A stretch of 64,000 nucleotides of DNA from Gammaproteobacteria bacterium (GCA_021773295.1 JAJFKI010000081.1:116708-180707), one strand, 5' to 3'. Positions 28,917 through 38,286 are shown, counted from the stretch's first letter. Notes: generated by a model from the letters alone, not told the origin. Made by a program: numbers and translations.

Positions 28917-29271
28917 CAGCAAAATGACGAAAAATTCTTTAAAAAGCCTAGAAAAAATGACGGGCGGGAAGTTAACGCTGGGTAAATTATTATGGGCCAT
29001 CCGCAGTGCTGATGAAATGACACAAGTGAAGTTTGCTGAAAAACTCACTATTTCTCGACAGCACTTATGTGATTTAGAACATGATCGCAAAGTCATCAGT
29101 CCTAAGCTCGCCGCGGGCTATGCCAAGAAGCTCGGATACTCTGAAGAACAATTCCTTCGGTTAGCATTACAAGATATCCTTGACCGAGCTGGTTTAAATT
29201 TTACCGTAGATATTAAGGCGAAAAACGCAAGGAAAAAACCTTCATCGCCTCAACCAGCATTTGCTGGCTAG
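28906..29271 (+). CDS. XRE-type antitoxin (HigA-like)
   Basis: 121-residue protein with one helix-turn-helix (MTQVKFAEKLTISRQHLCDLE, about residues 40-65), likely the antitoxin and autorepressor of the preceding toxin. The N-terminal GGKLTLGKLLWAIRSADEM and ALQDILDRAGL tail are seen in HigA-like antitoxins. The overlap with the toxin gene indicates coupled translation. Confidence 0.85.
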   Translation: MSIDSKMTKNSLKSLEKMTGGKLTLGKLLWAIRSADEMTQVKFAEKLTISRQHLCDLEHDRKVISPKLAAGYAKKLGYSEEQFLRLALQDILDRAGLNFTVDIKAKNARKKPSSPQPAFAG

Positions 29272-29364
29272 TCATCTTATCACTTCCCCAAACCCCTTAG
29301 TAAAGGTAAAATGTGGAATCATTTTTGCATGACAGTTGTGTTAACTGTCCAAAAGGAAAGCATC

Positions 29365-29973
29365 ATGTTATCAATTGCCTTATCAGGCTTACAAACGGCC
29401 ATGAACCAGTATCTTGGGTTAGCCCATAATCGTGATGAATTATTGGCGCCTTTGCTTGGGAAAGTCGTGGCGATATCGGTCGAGGGGCTTGGTTTGACCC
29501 TCTATTACTTTTTTACGAAACAACAAGTAGATATTCTTGATGATTTTCCCGGCACACCTGACGCTACCATCAGTGGTTCACCTTTTTCTCTACTCGCCAT
29601 GAAATGTTCTGAGAATCAAAGCGCTAGCATTCTTGGCGGCCATGTGACCATTACGGGTAATACCCATGTGGCACAGCAGTTTAATGAAATATTTGAACAA
29701 TTAGACATCGACTGGGAAGAGCACTTAGCGAAAATCATTGGCGATCCTCTGGCGAATGGTATCGGTAATTTTTTCAGGGGCACCAAACAGTGGGGGCAAG
29801 ACACTTGCGATACCTTTGCCAGTAATCTTGGTGAGTACGTGCAGCATGAAATTGGAAATTTTCCATCACGCCATGAAATCGATGATTTTATGAGTGATGT
29901 TGATGAAACACGCGCTAGCTTAGATAGGTTAACGGCTCGGGTTGCTAAGTTACAGCCAAAGGATAATACATGA
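29365..29973 (+). CDS. ubiJ: Ubiquinone biosynthesis accessory factor UbiJ (SCP2 domain)
   Basis: Lipid-binding accessory factor of the Ubi complex (formerly YigP). An SCP2-type domain occupies about residues 10-110 (PDATISGSPFSLLAM, ASILGGHVTITGN), followed by a helical tail. The start MLSIALSGLQTAMNQ at 29365 has GGAAAG upstream; an earlier in-frame ATG at 29311 would add an unrelated leader. 202 residues. The stop overlaps the ubiB start by ATGA. Confidence 0.9.
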   Translation: MLSIALSGLQTAMNQYLGLAHNRDELLAPLLGKVVAISVEGLGLTLYYFFTKQQVDILDDFPGTPDATISGSPFSLLAMKCSENQSASILGGHVTITGNTHVAQQFNEIFEQLDIDWEEHLAKIIGDPLANGIGNFFRGTKQWGQDTCDTFASNLGEYVQHEIGNFPSRHEIDDFMSDVDETRASLDRLTARVAKLQPKDNT

Positions 29974-31613
29974 ACCGAATGGGGCAATTTTTTAGATTAA
30001 TTAAAATCAATTACGTGTTAGCGAAACATGGTTTAGATGAAATTGTGTTAGCGACTCGTTTTTTTGCACCGATACGATTTATCAAATATTTCAATCCTTG
30101 GTTTTGGTTGCGGGATAAAAACGCCTCTATTGGCAAACGCTTGCGTTTAGCCTTAGAAGAACTTGGACCTATCTTTGTAAAATTCGGGCAAACACTATCA
30201 ACACGTCCCGATGCCATCCCACAAGACATTGTTGATGAATTAGAAAAACTACAAGATGAAGTGCCTCCCTTTAGCGGCGCTGAAAAAATCATTGAACAAG
30301 TGTATGGCTTTTCTCTTGATAAAGTATTTGCTGAGTTTGATAAAACGCCCTTAGCCTCTGCGTCGATTGCACAAGTACATGCCGCTACCTTACAAAATGG
30401 CGACTCCGTGGTGGTAAAAGTCAGGCGCCCCAATATTGTTAAAACTATCCGGCGCGATCTTGGCTTATTGTATTCAATTGCGGGGTTGGCCGAAAAATAT
30501 TGGACGTTAGGCCGACGTTTACATGCTATAGAAGTGGTCGAAGAATTTGAAAAAACCATTTTAAATGAATTGGATTTAACAAGAGAAGCGGCTAATGGCT
30601 CGCAATTGCGGCGCAATTTTCAAGATTCAGAGTTACTGTATATTCCTGAAATTTACTGGGATTTAACGCGTGAACAAGTTATGGTGATGGAGCGCATCCA
30701 TGGGATCCCTGTGGCAGATATTCAAACCTTACGAGATTACAATGTAGACATGAAAAAATTGGCGGAGCGTGGTGTGGAAATCTTTTTCACCCAAGTATTT
30801 CGTGATAGTTTTTTCCACGCTGACATGCACCCTGGCAATATTTTTGTGTCTTATAAAACCCCTCGTTCCCCACAATACATCGCCGTGGATTATGGCATCG
30901 TTGGCACTTTGAGTAAATCCGATCAGCGTTATTTAGCGGAAAACATGTTGGCGTTTTTCCAGCGTGATTATCAGCGCATTGCAGAATTACACTTGGAATC
31001 TGGCTGGATCCCAGCAGACACTAGAGTCACAGACTTTGAGTCGGCCATTCGCACCGTGTGTGAACCCATTTTTGAAAGGCCGTTGAAAGACATTTCTTTT
31101 GGTAGTTTATTATTACGATTATTCCAAGTGGGAAAACGCTTTCACATGGAAGTTCAACCACAATTAATCTTATTACAAAAAACCTTATTACACATTGAAG
31201 GGTTAGGGCGACGTTTATACCCCGAACTTGATCTATGGCAAACGGCAAAACCATTTCTCGAAGAATGGATCCAGAAAAAAATTGGCCCTAAAGCTATGCT
31301 GCAAAAAATTCGCCGACAATTGCCTTACATTTTAGAAAAATTACCCGAAATACCCGAGCTCGCGTACCAACGCTTACAACAACCAAGGTCTACCACCAGG
31401 ACCATTATCGATCGCCGCCACATCGAGACTAAGAAAAATAATGGGGCGTTCTTTGGGATAGGTATTACTCTATTAGCCGCGGGTGTCGTCAGTTATTTAC
31501 TCAGTCATAATTTATTGCATCCTAATTTCACTTTAAGCGAGAGCACATGGTATATTGGTGGGGCGGGTGTGTTGGCATTAGTCATTGCCGCATGGCCTCG
31601 CAGTAAACCATAG
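29970..31613 (+). CDS. ubiB: Ubiquinone biosynthesis protein UbiB
   Basis: Atypical ABC1/ADCK kinase-like ATPase required for ubiquinone biosynthesis. KFGQ (in IFVKFGQTLSTRPD), the alanine-rich loop (LASASIAQVHAA) and the HADMHPGN and VDYG catalytic blocks are present. Two hydrophobic helices close the 547-residue protein (AFFGIGITLLAAGVVSYLL and WYIGGAGVLALVIAAW). Translationally coupled to ubiJ; tatA starts 14 bp later. Confidence 0.96.
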   Translation: MNRMGQFFRLIKINYVLAKHGLDEIVLATRFFAPIRFIKYFNPWFWLRDKNASIGKRLRLALEELGPIFVKFGQTLSTRPDAIPQDIVDELEKLQDEVPPFSGAEKIIEQVYGFSLDKVFAEFDKTPLASASIAQVHAATLQNGDSVVVKVRRPNIVKTIRRDLGLLYSIAGLAEKYWTLGRRLHAIEVVEEFEKTILNELDLTREAANGSQLRRNFQDSELLYIPEIYWDLTREQVMVMERIHGIPVADIQTLRDYNVDMKKLAERGVEIFFTQVFRDSFFHADMHPGNIFVSYKTPRSPQYIAVDYGIVGTLSKSDQRYLAENMLAFFQRDYQRIAELHLESGWIPADTRVTDFESAIRTVCEPIFERPLKDISFGSLLLRLFQVGKRFHMEVQPQLILLQKTLLHIEGLGRRLYPELDLWQTAKPFLEEWIQKKIGPKAMLQKIRRQLPYILEKLPEIPELAYQRLQQPRSTTRTIIDRRHIETKKNNGAFFGIGITLLAAGVVSYLLSHNLLHPNFTLSESTWYIGGAGVLALVIAAWPRSKP

Positions 31614-31627
31614 CAAGGAGTCATGTC

Positions 31628-31804
31628 ATGGGATTGAGTAGCATAGGACCTGGATCAATAGCAATCATCTTATTATTAGTCGTTCTATTATTTGGCAGCA
31701 AGCGCATTGTTGGCATTGCCAAAGACTTAGCGAAAGGTATCAACAGCTTTCGCCAAGGCATAAACGAAGACACGAATAACGACGTCGAACCGAAAAATGA
31801 TTGA
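31628..31804 (+). CDS. tatA: Twin-arginine translocase subunit TatA
   Basis: A 58-residue protein, MGLSSIGPGSIAIILLLVV..., with one N-terminal membrane helix, the FGSKRI hinge, an amphipathic helix (AKDLAKGINSFRQG) and an acidic tail. The conserved FG is present. GGAG lies about 10 nt before the ATG. It overlaps tatB by 8 bp. Shorter than the usual TatA tail, but complete in its functional parts. Confidence 0.92.
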   Translation: MGLSSIGPGSIAIILLLVVLLFGSKRIVGIAKDLAKGINSFRQGINEDTNNDVEPKND

Positions 31805-32036
31805 TATCAGTTTCTGGGAAATCTTAGTCATCATTATCGTGGCACTTGTCATCATTAAGCCTGAAAATGTACCCAAAGTCGCGTGCAATATTGGTCGCTG
31901 GTTTCGTTATCTTAAAAACTTATCGACGTCTTTAACCACCGCTGTAAATAAGCAAATTCAAATCGAGGCGGAAAGGGAAAGCCAAGAAAAACAACAAAGC
32001 ATGGAAGCAGATGGCAAAGAACAGCGACACGATTAA
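31797..32036 (+). CDS. tatB: Twin-arginine translocase subunit TatB
   Basis: 79 residues: MIDISFWEILVIIIVALVII, then the P-x-x-P-like KPENVPKVA hinge and an amphipathic charged helix. TatB partners TatC in signal-peptide recognition. It overlaps both tatA (8 bp) and tatC (26 bp). It is short for a TatB, which often exceeds 120 residues. Confidence 0.9.
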   Translation: MIDISFWEILVIIIVALVIIKPENVPKVACNIGRWFRYLKNLSTSLTTAVNKQIQIEAERESQEKQQSMEADGKEQRHD

Positions 32037-32760
32037 TCATTTAATATTATTACGGCGATCATTGATTAGTAGCCTAATAGCTTTTGCGGTTTTATTCGCG
32101 ATATTATTTAGTTGCTCCCACTACCTTTATCAATACTTAGCCATGCCGCTCATGCAAAAACTCCCCAATGGCAGTCAATTGATTGCTACCACCCTAACCG
32201 CGCCAATCTTAGTGCCGATTAAATTAAGCATTTATGGTAGTTTGTTTTTAGCCGTACCTTTCATGTTTTATCAATTCTGGCGCTTCATCGCACCAGGGCT
32301 TTATCAAACTGAAAAACGCTTCATGCTTTATAGTTTTTTAGCAACGCTATTTTTGTTTTACTTAGGCTTAGCGTTTTGTTATTACCTAATTCTACCTTTG
32401 ATTTACAACTTTTTAATGAGCATCGTGCCAGGCTATATTAAAGTGTTACCGGATATGGCCCACTACCTTGGTTTTGTATTAAAACTCTTATTCGCCTTTG
32501 GGATAGCCTTTGAAATGCCAATGGCCGTGATTATATTAACCATCAGCGGTATTGTCAGCCTAGACAAACTACGCAGCTGGCGCCCGTATGTTATCATCGG
32601 GGCTTTTGTACTTGGCATGCTACTCACACCACCAGATGTAGTGTCACAAATCCTACTGGCCGTACCATTATGGCTATTGTATGAAATCGGACTGCTGCTA
32701 TCGAAATTCCTCAAAAAATCATTTAAAAATCGATTTTTTTACAATAAGCACTCCTCTTAA
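32011..32760 (+). CDS. tatC: Twin-arginine translocase subunit TatC
   Basis: Six-helix receptor of the Tat pathway. The N-terminal HLILLRRSLISS and the P-F-M-F-Y-Q-F-W-R-F-I-A-P-G-L block are diagnostic, as is the FAFGIAFEMP segment with its conserved glutamate. 249 residues. It is the last gene of the ubiJ-ubiB-tatABC operon. Confidence 0.96.
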   Translation: MAKNSDTINHLILLRRSLISSLIAFAVLFAILFSCSHYLYQYLAMPLMQKLPNGSQLIATTLTAPILVPIKLSIYGSLFLAVPFMFYQFWRFIAPGLYQTEKRFMLYSFLATLFLFYLGLAFCYYLILPLIYNFLMSIVPGYIKVLPDMAHYLGFVLKLLFAFGIAFEMPMAVIILTISGIVSLDKLRSWRPYVIIGAFVLGMLLTPPDVVSQILLAVPLWLLYEIGLLLSKFLKKSFKNRFFYNKHSS

Positions 32761-32886
32761 AACCGAATAAAAACTGATACTTACCTCTTCCACGCATCGT
32801 TATCACAAACCCATTAAGGTTCCATTAATCTTGGCCACTTATACTATAGAAAATAAGACATTGTAAATGATAATGAGGCGTTTTGT

Positions 32887-34587
32887 ATGAGTGCTGAAGA
32901 TGGCAAAGAGCGAACCCCGCAAAAAGAGCAAACCCCACCAACGATTAATATTACAGTCGTGTATTCAGATAAGGCTATTTTAAATCAATTTATCTTACGA
33001 TTAAAAGATGATGTTTATGACCCAGCATGGAGTTCAACGATAACGCTCACTGAAAAAACAGCTTTTTCCCACACCATTGACAACACCACGGTTAATTTTT
33101 CTTGTTCTTATAGATTAGGCGGGCCAAATACTAATGCTACGATTGCTGGTGCTGATTATAGCTTGTTCCTAACAGATATGACAAAAGGGATAGATCTTAA
33201 AGATATCAGTGAATACACACGAAGTACGAGCTTGTATTCCAATGATAAAGCAAAGTTTATTCTGGTCGGTGCCACACTTGCGGATAACAAAAATGAAAAA
33301 AATATTTTTGATTTGCGCAAAGTCCTTAATGATTACAATAAGGATCCCAAAAACAAAGATAAACACAAATTTATCAAAGCAGTAACAACCAATGCAAAAA
33401 CAGATGCTGGATTTTCCTATCTCACGCGATTTCTATACAGAGACTATCATTATTCACAACAGCGCTCAGCTACACTCGGAGTTCAAGGGGTATCGCAAAC
33501 CTACACTTTGACCGGCTTAAAGAAAATTTTTAAGCCTAAAAGGTGGTATCAACCCAGTTCTGGCGATCCTGAAGAGTGGACGGCTATTGTCAAACTTTTA
33601 GAAAAAACTAAACTGACTGATGAAGATTTTAAGGACATCTACAAACTCCTGTGTAAACTGGAAAAGAAGAATAAGATGCCCGAGCTTGACAACGCTCATA
33701 AAGTTTTTTTATTCGATAAATTTATCTCCTTCTATCTACAAAGATTAAACATACCGGCAGAGTATTCTCCCGATCACACCTATGCGATCGAAGCATTAAT
33801 TGAAGATGACTCTGCCGCTATGTTAGATCGCTTTTTAAAGGATCTCAATGGGATACCAAATTTAAACATCCCTGATATAGGTGGCTTACTAAGCCATGCT
33901 GTGGATAATCACAGTAACCGCAGCCTTAATACATTGCTGACATGGGGTTTAAACAATCAACAAAAAAATAAAATTATAAATTGGGTCAAGACTAGTGCTG
34001 CTGCTGTATTTGCAAAACAAAACCCCATTAATGATAGACTATTAGAAACACTCATTACATTTCTTGATATGCAGGGATATAAACTTAATGAGCTTAATAC
34101 GTTTTTTTCAAAACCAGCCGGTATTAAGACTATCTGGCAGGGTGTTGTTACGCGAAATATTTCAAAGGTAGTAGAAGATCCTTCCTTTTGGATACATCAA
34201 TTCTTATCACAAATTCCCACGACAAAAACTGCTAGGCTTGGATTTTTCGATCATGAAACCTCTGCGCAAGTTAAGCTTATAAAAAGCGTATTAAATGTTT
34301 TAGATAACCCCGAAAATATGGAAACGGCTATCACTGCACTTAGAAAGATTAGTAAAAACGGGCCGCATTGCGGTTTATTAATCAAGGGGCTTATCCGGCG
34401 TCAAGAATTCTTGAACAAAGGAACTAAAGCCGCAGCCAGCGCTAGCTCATCTGTAGCCAGAGAGACTGCAGAAAACCCTGACCCGACTGCTACTTCTTCT
34501 GTTACACAGGGTAGGCAATCGACCGAAGGTGAGGCTAAATCTGGTCAAAGCCCCTCTTCCAGCCCATCTCCTCGGAAAAGCCACTAA
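32887..34587 (+). CDS. Orphan protein with Ras-like N-terminus lacking a P-loop, effector candidate
   Basis: 566 residues, no signal peptide. Residues about 18-195 follow the pattern of a small GTPase: a first strand (INITVVYSDKAILNQFILRL), a strand like the Ras AxxxILVYD segment (ADYSLFLTDMTKG) and a KFILVGATLAD strand where Ras proteins have NKxD. The GxxxxGK[ST] P-loop is absent, so nucleotide binding is doubtful. The central part is helical and the last 60 residues are rich in Ser/Pro (SSSPSPRKSH). A host-directed secreted protein is plausible but unproven; the GTPase likeness is by eye. It has its own leader after tatC. Confidence 0.7.
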   Translation: MSAEDGKERTPQKEQTPPTINITVVYSDKAILNQFILRLKDDVYDPAWSSTITLTEKTAFSHTIDNTTVNFSCSYRLGGPNTNATIAGADYSLFLTDMTKGIDLKDISEYTRSTSLYSNDKAKFILVGATLADNKNEKNIFDLRKVLNDYNKDPKNKDKHKFIKAVTTNAKTDAGFSYLTRFLYRDYHYSQQRSATLGVQGVSQTYTLTGLKKIFKPKRWYQPSSGDPEEWTAIVKLLEKTKLTDEDFKDIYKLLCKLEKKNKMPELDNAHKVFLFDKFISFYLQRLNIPAEYSPDHTYAIEALIEDDSAAMLDRFLKDLNGIPNLNIPDIGGLLSHAVDNHSNRSLNTLLTWGLNNQQKNKIINWVKTSAAAVFAKQNPINDRLLETLITFLDMQGYKLNELNTFFSKPAGIKTIWQGVVTRNISKVVEDPSFWIHQFLSQIPTTKTARLGFFDHETSAQVKLIKSVLNVLDNPENMETAITALRKISKNGPHCGLLIKGLIRRQEFLNKGTKAAASASSSVARETAENPDPTATSSVTQGRQSTEGEAKSGQSPSSSPSPRKSH

Positions 34588-34872
34588 AGAATACGCAACA
34601 CTCTTTATCATGCATTACGGCGATAAGCTTGCTGATTTTTTCTTTAATAAATCACCCAGCGTTTGTAAGTCTGCGCCTCTCCTTATGAAAGGATCTGTGT
34701 CCATTTTTCTACCCTACGCAAGAATCGGTTTTCCGATTCCTGCGTAGGGTAATAGCCCCCAATTTGAATTCGCAGGAATCGGAAAACCGATTCTTGCGTA
34801 GGGCATAATTGCTTGAGATATGGCCTTAATTTGTTAAACTATGCGCCAGATTAACGCTTGATAGGGCATCAT
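34588..34872. other. Intergenic region before folKP
   Basis: About 285 bp with no gene. Its main content is the pair of inverted hairpins at 34712-34803. The last 70 bp are ordinary AT-rich leader before folKP. Confidence 0.5.
34712..34803. repeat. Pair of inverted 33-bp palindromic units
   Basis: 34712-34744 and 34771-34803 are exact reverse complements. Each unit is itself nearly palindromic (CGCAAGAATCGG-tttt-CCGATTCCTGCG), so it can fold as two adjacent hairpins or one long stem. The layout resembles REP/BIME-type intergenic elements. No associated transposase was seen. Confidence 0.75.
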
Positions 34873-36189
34873 ATGGTTATTTTAGGCTTGGGGAGTAATA
34901 TTGGGAACCGGCTTGGTTATTTGCGCCAAGCGTTAAGCTTTCTTGAGGGGCATCAAGACATTAGCGTCAAGTATGTGTCGCCGGTGTATCAATCTGATGC
35001 GCAATTGCCGGATAACCCACAGCCGGGGTGGGATCAGTTTTATTTTAATGCGGCCGTGGCATGCGAGACTCAACTCGCGCCTGAAGATTTATTGCAACAG
35101 GTAAAATATATTGAAAAGCAAGTGGGGCGCGAGCGAGCCGATAGGTGGGCACCGCGAGTTATTGATATTGATATTTTATTGTTTCATGATCGTGAGATTA
35201 AAACAGAGGCCTTAACCACACCCCATAAACAATTATTGCAACGTCCTTTTGCCTTGTGGCCTTTGTTGGATGTTCATCCTCATTGGAATTATCCGCGGAA
35301 CTTAGTTCAAGGCTGGGGAACGCGCTTTGAGGGTAGGGCGCCCTTTCGAACTCAACAAGTGCCTTACCGATTAGAAGGGCCGCGCTTTGTCGGCGTTTTA
35401 AATATTACGCCGGATTCTTTTTCTGATGGTGGCGAGTTTAATTCTGTTGAAAAAGCGGTGGCCAGAGCAACGCAGTTATTTACGAGCGGGGCTGAAATTA
35501 TTGATATAGGTGCTGAATCAACACGGCCTTATGAGAGCCAAGCCATAACACCGCAACAAGAGTGGCAACGCTTGGAGCCTGTGTTAGCCGCGTTAAAGGC
35601 TAAGTGGTCAAAAGAAATGTTTAAGCCCTATATTAGCGTTGATACGCGTCATTATGACGTTGCCGAGAGTGCAATTAATCAAGGTGTTGATTGGATTAAT
35701 GACGTAACGGGATTTAGTGATGCTAACATGGTTAACGTGGTGCGCGATGCAGCCGTTAAGCTGGTGTGTATGCATAGCTTGTCTTTCCCGCCGACACAGG
35801 ATGATACACTTTTATTAGATGAAGATCCGATTAAACAAGTATACCAATGGGGCGACGCTAAATTACAACGCTTGCAACAACAGGGGATAGATGTATCACG
35901 GGTAATTTTTGACATGGGCATCGGCTTTGGTAAAACCCACGAACAAAGCATTGCATTACTACAACGTGCCCATGCGTTTAAAGATTTAGGCTGTGAAATG
36001 CTCGCAGGCCATTCGCGCAAATCCTTCCACTCTATTATTTCTGGTGTTACAGCAAAGGAAAGAGATTTAGAAACAGCGATTGGTACGGTTGAGTTGTTTA
36101 ATCAAGGAGTCGATTATCTTCGCGTGCATGATGTGTCTGTTAATGCTAGAGCCGTGGCAATGCATAAGCGACTTTGGGTTCGTGGTTAA
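34873..36189 (+). CDS. folKP: Bifunctional HPPK / dihydropteroate synthase (FolK-FolP fusion)
   Basis: Residues about 1-165 are 6-hydroxymethyl-dihydropterin pyrophosphokinase (LGLGSNIGNR, ERADRWAPRVIDIDIL) and residues about 175-438 are dihydropteroate synthase (FVGVLNITPDSFSDGG, IDIGAESTRP, WINDVTGF, LAGHSRKS). Together they catalyse consecutive folate steps. The two are usually separate genes in bacteria; fusions are known, for example in Francisella and eukaryotes. ATG 34873 is chosen over an upstream in-frame TTG because it begins the conserved VILGLGSN strand. Confidence 0.93.
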   Translation: MVILGLGSNIGNRLGYLRQALSFLEGHQDISVKYVSPVYQSDAQLPDNPQPGWDQFYFNAAVACETQLAPEDLLQQVKYIEKQVGRERADRWAPRVIDIDILLFHDREIKTEALTTPHKQLLQRPFALWPLLDVHPHWNYPRNLVQGWGTRFEGRAPFRTQQVPYRLEGPRFVGVLNITPDSFSDGGEFNSVEKAVARATQLFTSGAEIIDIGAESTRPYESQAITPQQEWQRLEPVLAALKAKWSKEMFKPYISVDTRHYDVAESAINQGVDWINDVTGFSDANMVNVVRDAAVKLVCMHSLSFPPTQDDTLLLDEDPIKQVYQWGDAKLQRLQQQGIDVSRVIFDMGIGFGKTHEQSIALLQRAHAFKDLGCEMLAGHSRKSFHSIISGVTAKERDLETAIGTVELFNQGVDYLRVHDVSVNARAVAMHKRLWVRG

Positions 36190-36222
36190 AACACCGCAAC
36201 GGTTTGAAGGTTGCGGCGTTTA
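36187..36222. terminator. Probable bidirectional terminator
   Basis: TAAAACACCGCAAC (36187-36200) pairs with GTTGCGGCGTTTAA (36209-36222), two mismatches, 8-nt loop, with T-rich ends on both strands. It lies between the convergent folKP and orphan gene stops. Confidence 0.65.
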
Positions 36223-36231
36223 ACGGTTAAT

Positions 36232-38286
36232 TTACTTTGCCAGGATTAGTGGTGCACTAACGTTGCTAGACGAGGATGCGCAATTTGACTCGCTAGTACA
36301 TGAGCTGCTTGAGCTTGAAGAGCTGCTAGCACTTGAACTACTATCAGCAGCAACTTCACTCACATCATTTATATTCGAAAAAATTCCTATAAAACTTAGG
36401 CCCTCAAATAATTTTGCTGTATTTTTAGCTTCTTCGTCTGTACGATGTTTATGTTTTACTTCTGATCTTATATCTTCTGGAGTTAAATCAGCAATTATCA
36501 TTGACTCATCGAAGGCTACTTTCATAAGTGTTCTCGAAATTGAATTATGTTCAGCTTCGACCTCTTCTTTAGTTGTCGCACTTTCTTTACGTTTATAAAA
36601 GGTCCCGTTTAGCAAAAGAATCACAGCCTGATAGTTGAACTCTTTCAGTATTGCTCTAAAAACTAGTTTTAGGTTTTTCTTGTGTTTTTCTTGCGCGATA
36701 GCTTTTATAAAGCTACTTTTCTCATTTAACAACAGTCTAAGAAGAGACTTTGGGGTTAAATTATTAATATAAGCTTCGAGAAAGTCGGATGAATTATTTT
36801 CTAGAGACACCTCAAGTACTGACAACCCTTTTAAAAAGCTTACCGGTGCAAGAAAAAAATCGGGTTCTACTTGCTGTAAAATTTTCTCGAGATTTTTAGG
36901 CGAACAAACATATGCAGCATAATAACTTAATAGCCCTTGTCCGAATTTGCGCTCGCTTCCCACTACTTGACGTGGCGTCAAGGTTGATAACAACTTAGAA
37001 AAAGCTACCAGCGTTACCCTGACCTCAAGATTTTTTCGTCGTTCCTCAGCATTGTCTTTTTCTGATGTTACACTCGAGCTGCTAGCAGAAGTAGCTGTAT
37101 CTTCAGATTCGTCATCAGATGAATAGTCAAATTCATTATCACTCGTTGAGTTTTCAGGAAAAGCATTTGTGGGTGCGTCTAGTCTTGGTGGACATACAGA
37201 TAAGTCCACTTCATCCGAGCTTTTAAGGAGAGTAAATAACTCATTCACGTCCTCATCACTTTGCAACTCTTCTGCTTTTTCTGATACCAATCGCTCAAAT
37301 ATCGAAATAACTAATTGTACTTTTTCAGCATTAGGCTCAATGGATGCTTGTCCGGTAACCCTAGGTGGATATGTTGACATATCTACGTCTTCTAATTCAT
37401 CAAGCAGCGTATATAAAACTGACACGCTGAGATGGTTAAATATGAATTTTAAATTTTCACCTTCATTGTTATCAAAAAACATCTTAGCGACACGTTCACC
37501 ACCATATTTTTTGTCCATCATTATTTGATTGCGCGTATCCTCGTTAATCATTGAAAATAAACTATAAAAAATACCAATATTTTTTTTGTTAAGAGAAAAC
37601 AAAAAAGGTTCTTTGTGATAATCACTTTGGCTCACCATACGATCTAAAAGTGGTCCATAAAGTAATTTGGCAAAATTAACTATTGTTTCTTCTTTTAAAA
37701 AACTACTCAAGTGCCTCAAAATACTTTCATCCGTACCACTTCTTGCATAAGGCATTTCCGTTAAAATGCTTAAAAAGGGGTACACTTCGCTTGGTGTATT
37801 AGTCTCTGTTAACATGATGTGACGTTGTTCGTAGGCTGCTTTAAACGGAGCTCGGCTTCCTCTTTTGAGGATACCTTTTGTTTTTTCAAACCCAAAATTT
37901 AGTTTTAAAAGTAGTGCTAATTCTGAATTCTTGGCTGCTTTTTTAAACAAGACTTTAAATTTTCCGCTGTCTTTTGGAAACTCTGTAATGTTCTCAACCA
38001 CGTGAGTCAATCCTTCTAACCATGCTAATAAATTCACTTGTGCTTTGTTTAATGTTTGGTGAGCAGAATTAGAAAAAGATGATGATGAAGAGCTTGGACC
38101 GCTAACACTTGTTAAGGAGATAAATTGTTTGTCTAATGTTTCTGCGACTTGTTCATGCGCAGTCTTCGAGCTTGAACTAGCACTGGAGCTGGAACTTGCA
38201 ACCATTGCACTCGTGTTTTGTCTTCCATCAGGTAACAGTGAAAAATTACTACCATTGCTACCTGGTTTACTACTTTTCTCTTTCAT
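36232..38286 (-). CDS. Large serine-rich orphan protein, effector candidate
   Basis: 684 residues with no recognised domain. Serine homopolymer tracts occur at the N-terminus (around residues 30-45 and 65-75), near residue 400 and in the C-terminal 60 residues (long Ser runs interrupted by Ala, Cys). Between them are helical, Leu/Lys-rich segments, as in solenoid-like repeats, and an acidic SDDESED stretch. No signal peptide. Such Ser-rich orphan proteins are typical of predicted secreted effectors in Legionella-like bacteria; this is inference. AGAGG precedes the ATG at 38286. Confidence 0.75.
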   Translation of the reverse strand: MKEKSSKPGSNGSNFSLLPDGRQNTSAMVASSSSSASSSSKTAHEQVAETLDKQFISLTSVSGPSSSSSSFSNSAHQTLNKAQVNLLAWLEGLTHVVENITEFPKDSGKFKVLFKKAAKNSELALLLKLNFGFEKTKGILKRGSRAPFKAAYEQRHIMLTETNTPSEVYPFLSILTEMPYARSGTDESILRHLSSFLKEETIVNFAKLLYGPLLDRMVSQSDYHKEPFLFSLNKKNIGIFYSLFSMINEDTRNQIMMDKKYGGERVAKMFFDNNEGENLKFIFNHLSVSVLYTLLDELEDVDMSTYPPRVTGQASIEPNAEKVQLVISIFERLVSEKAEELQSDEDVNELFTLLKSSDEVDLSVCPPRLDAPTNAFPENSTSDNEFDYSSDDESEDTATSASSSSVTSEKDNAEERRKNLEVRVTLVAFSKLLSTLTPRQVVGSERKFGQGLLSYYAAYVCSPKNLEKILQQVEPDFFLAPVSFLKGLSVLEVSLENNSSDFLEAYINNLTPKSLLRLLLNEKSSFIKAIAQEKHKKNLKLVFRAILKEFNYQAVILLLNGTFYKRKESATTKEEVEAEHNSISRTLMKVAFDESMIIADLTPEDIRSEVKHKHRTDEEAKNTAKLFEGLSFIGIFSNINDVSEVAADSSSSASSSSSSSSSCTSESNCASSSSNVSAPLILAK

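Noticed and set aside
29616..29987. 123-codon minus-strand frame opposite ubiJ
   Set aside because: Antisense shadow of ubiJ and the ubiB start.
30011..30616. 201-codon minus-strand frame opposite ubiB
   Set aside because: Antisense shadow of ubiB; Ser-rich product without family likeness.
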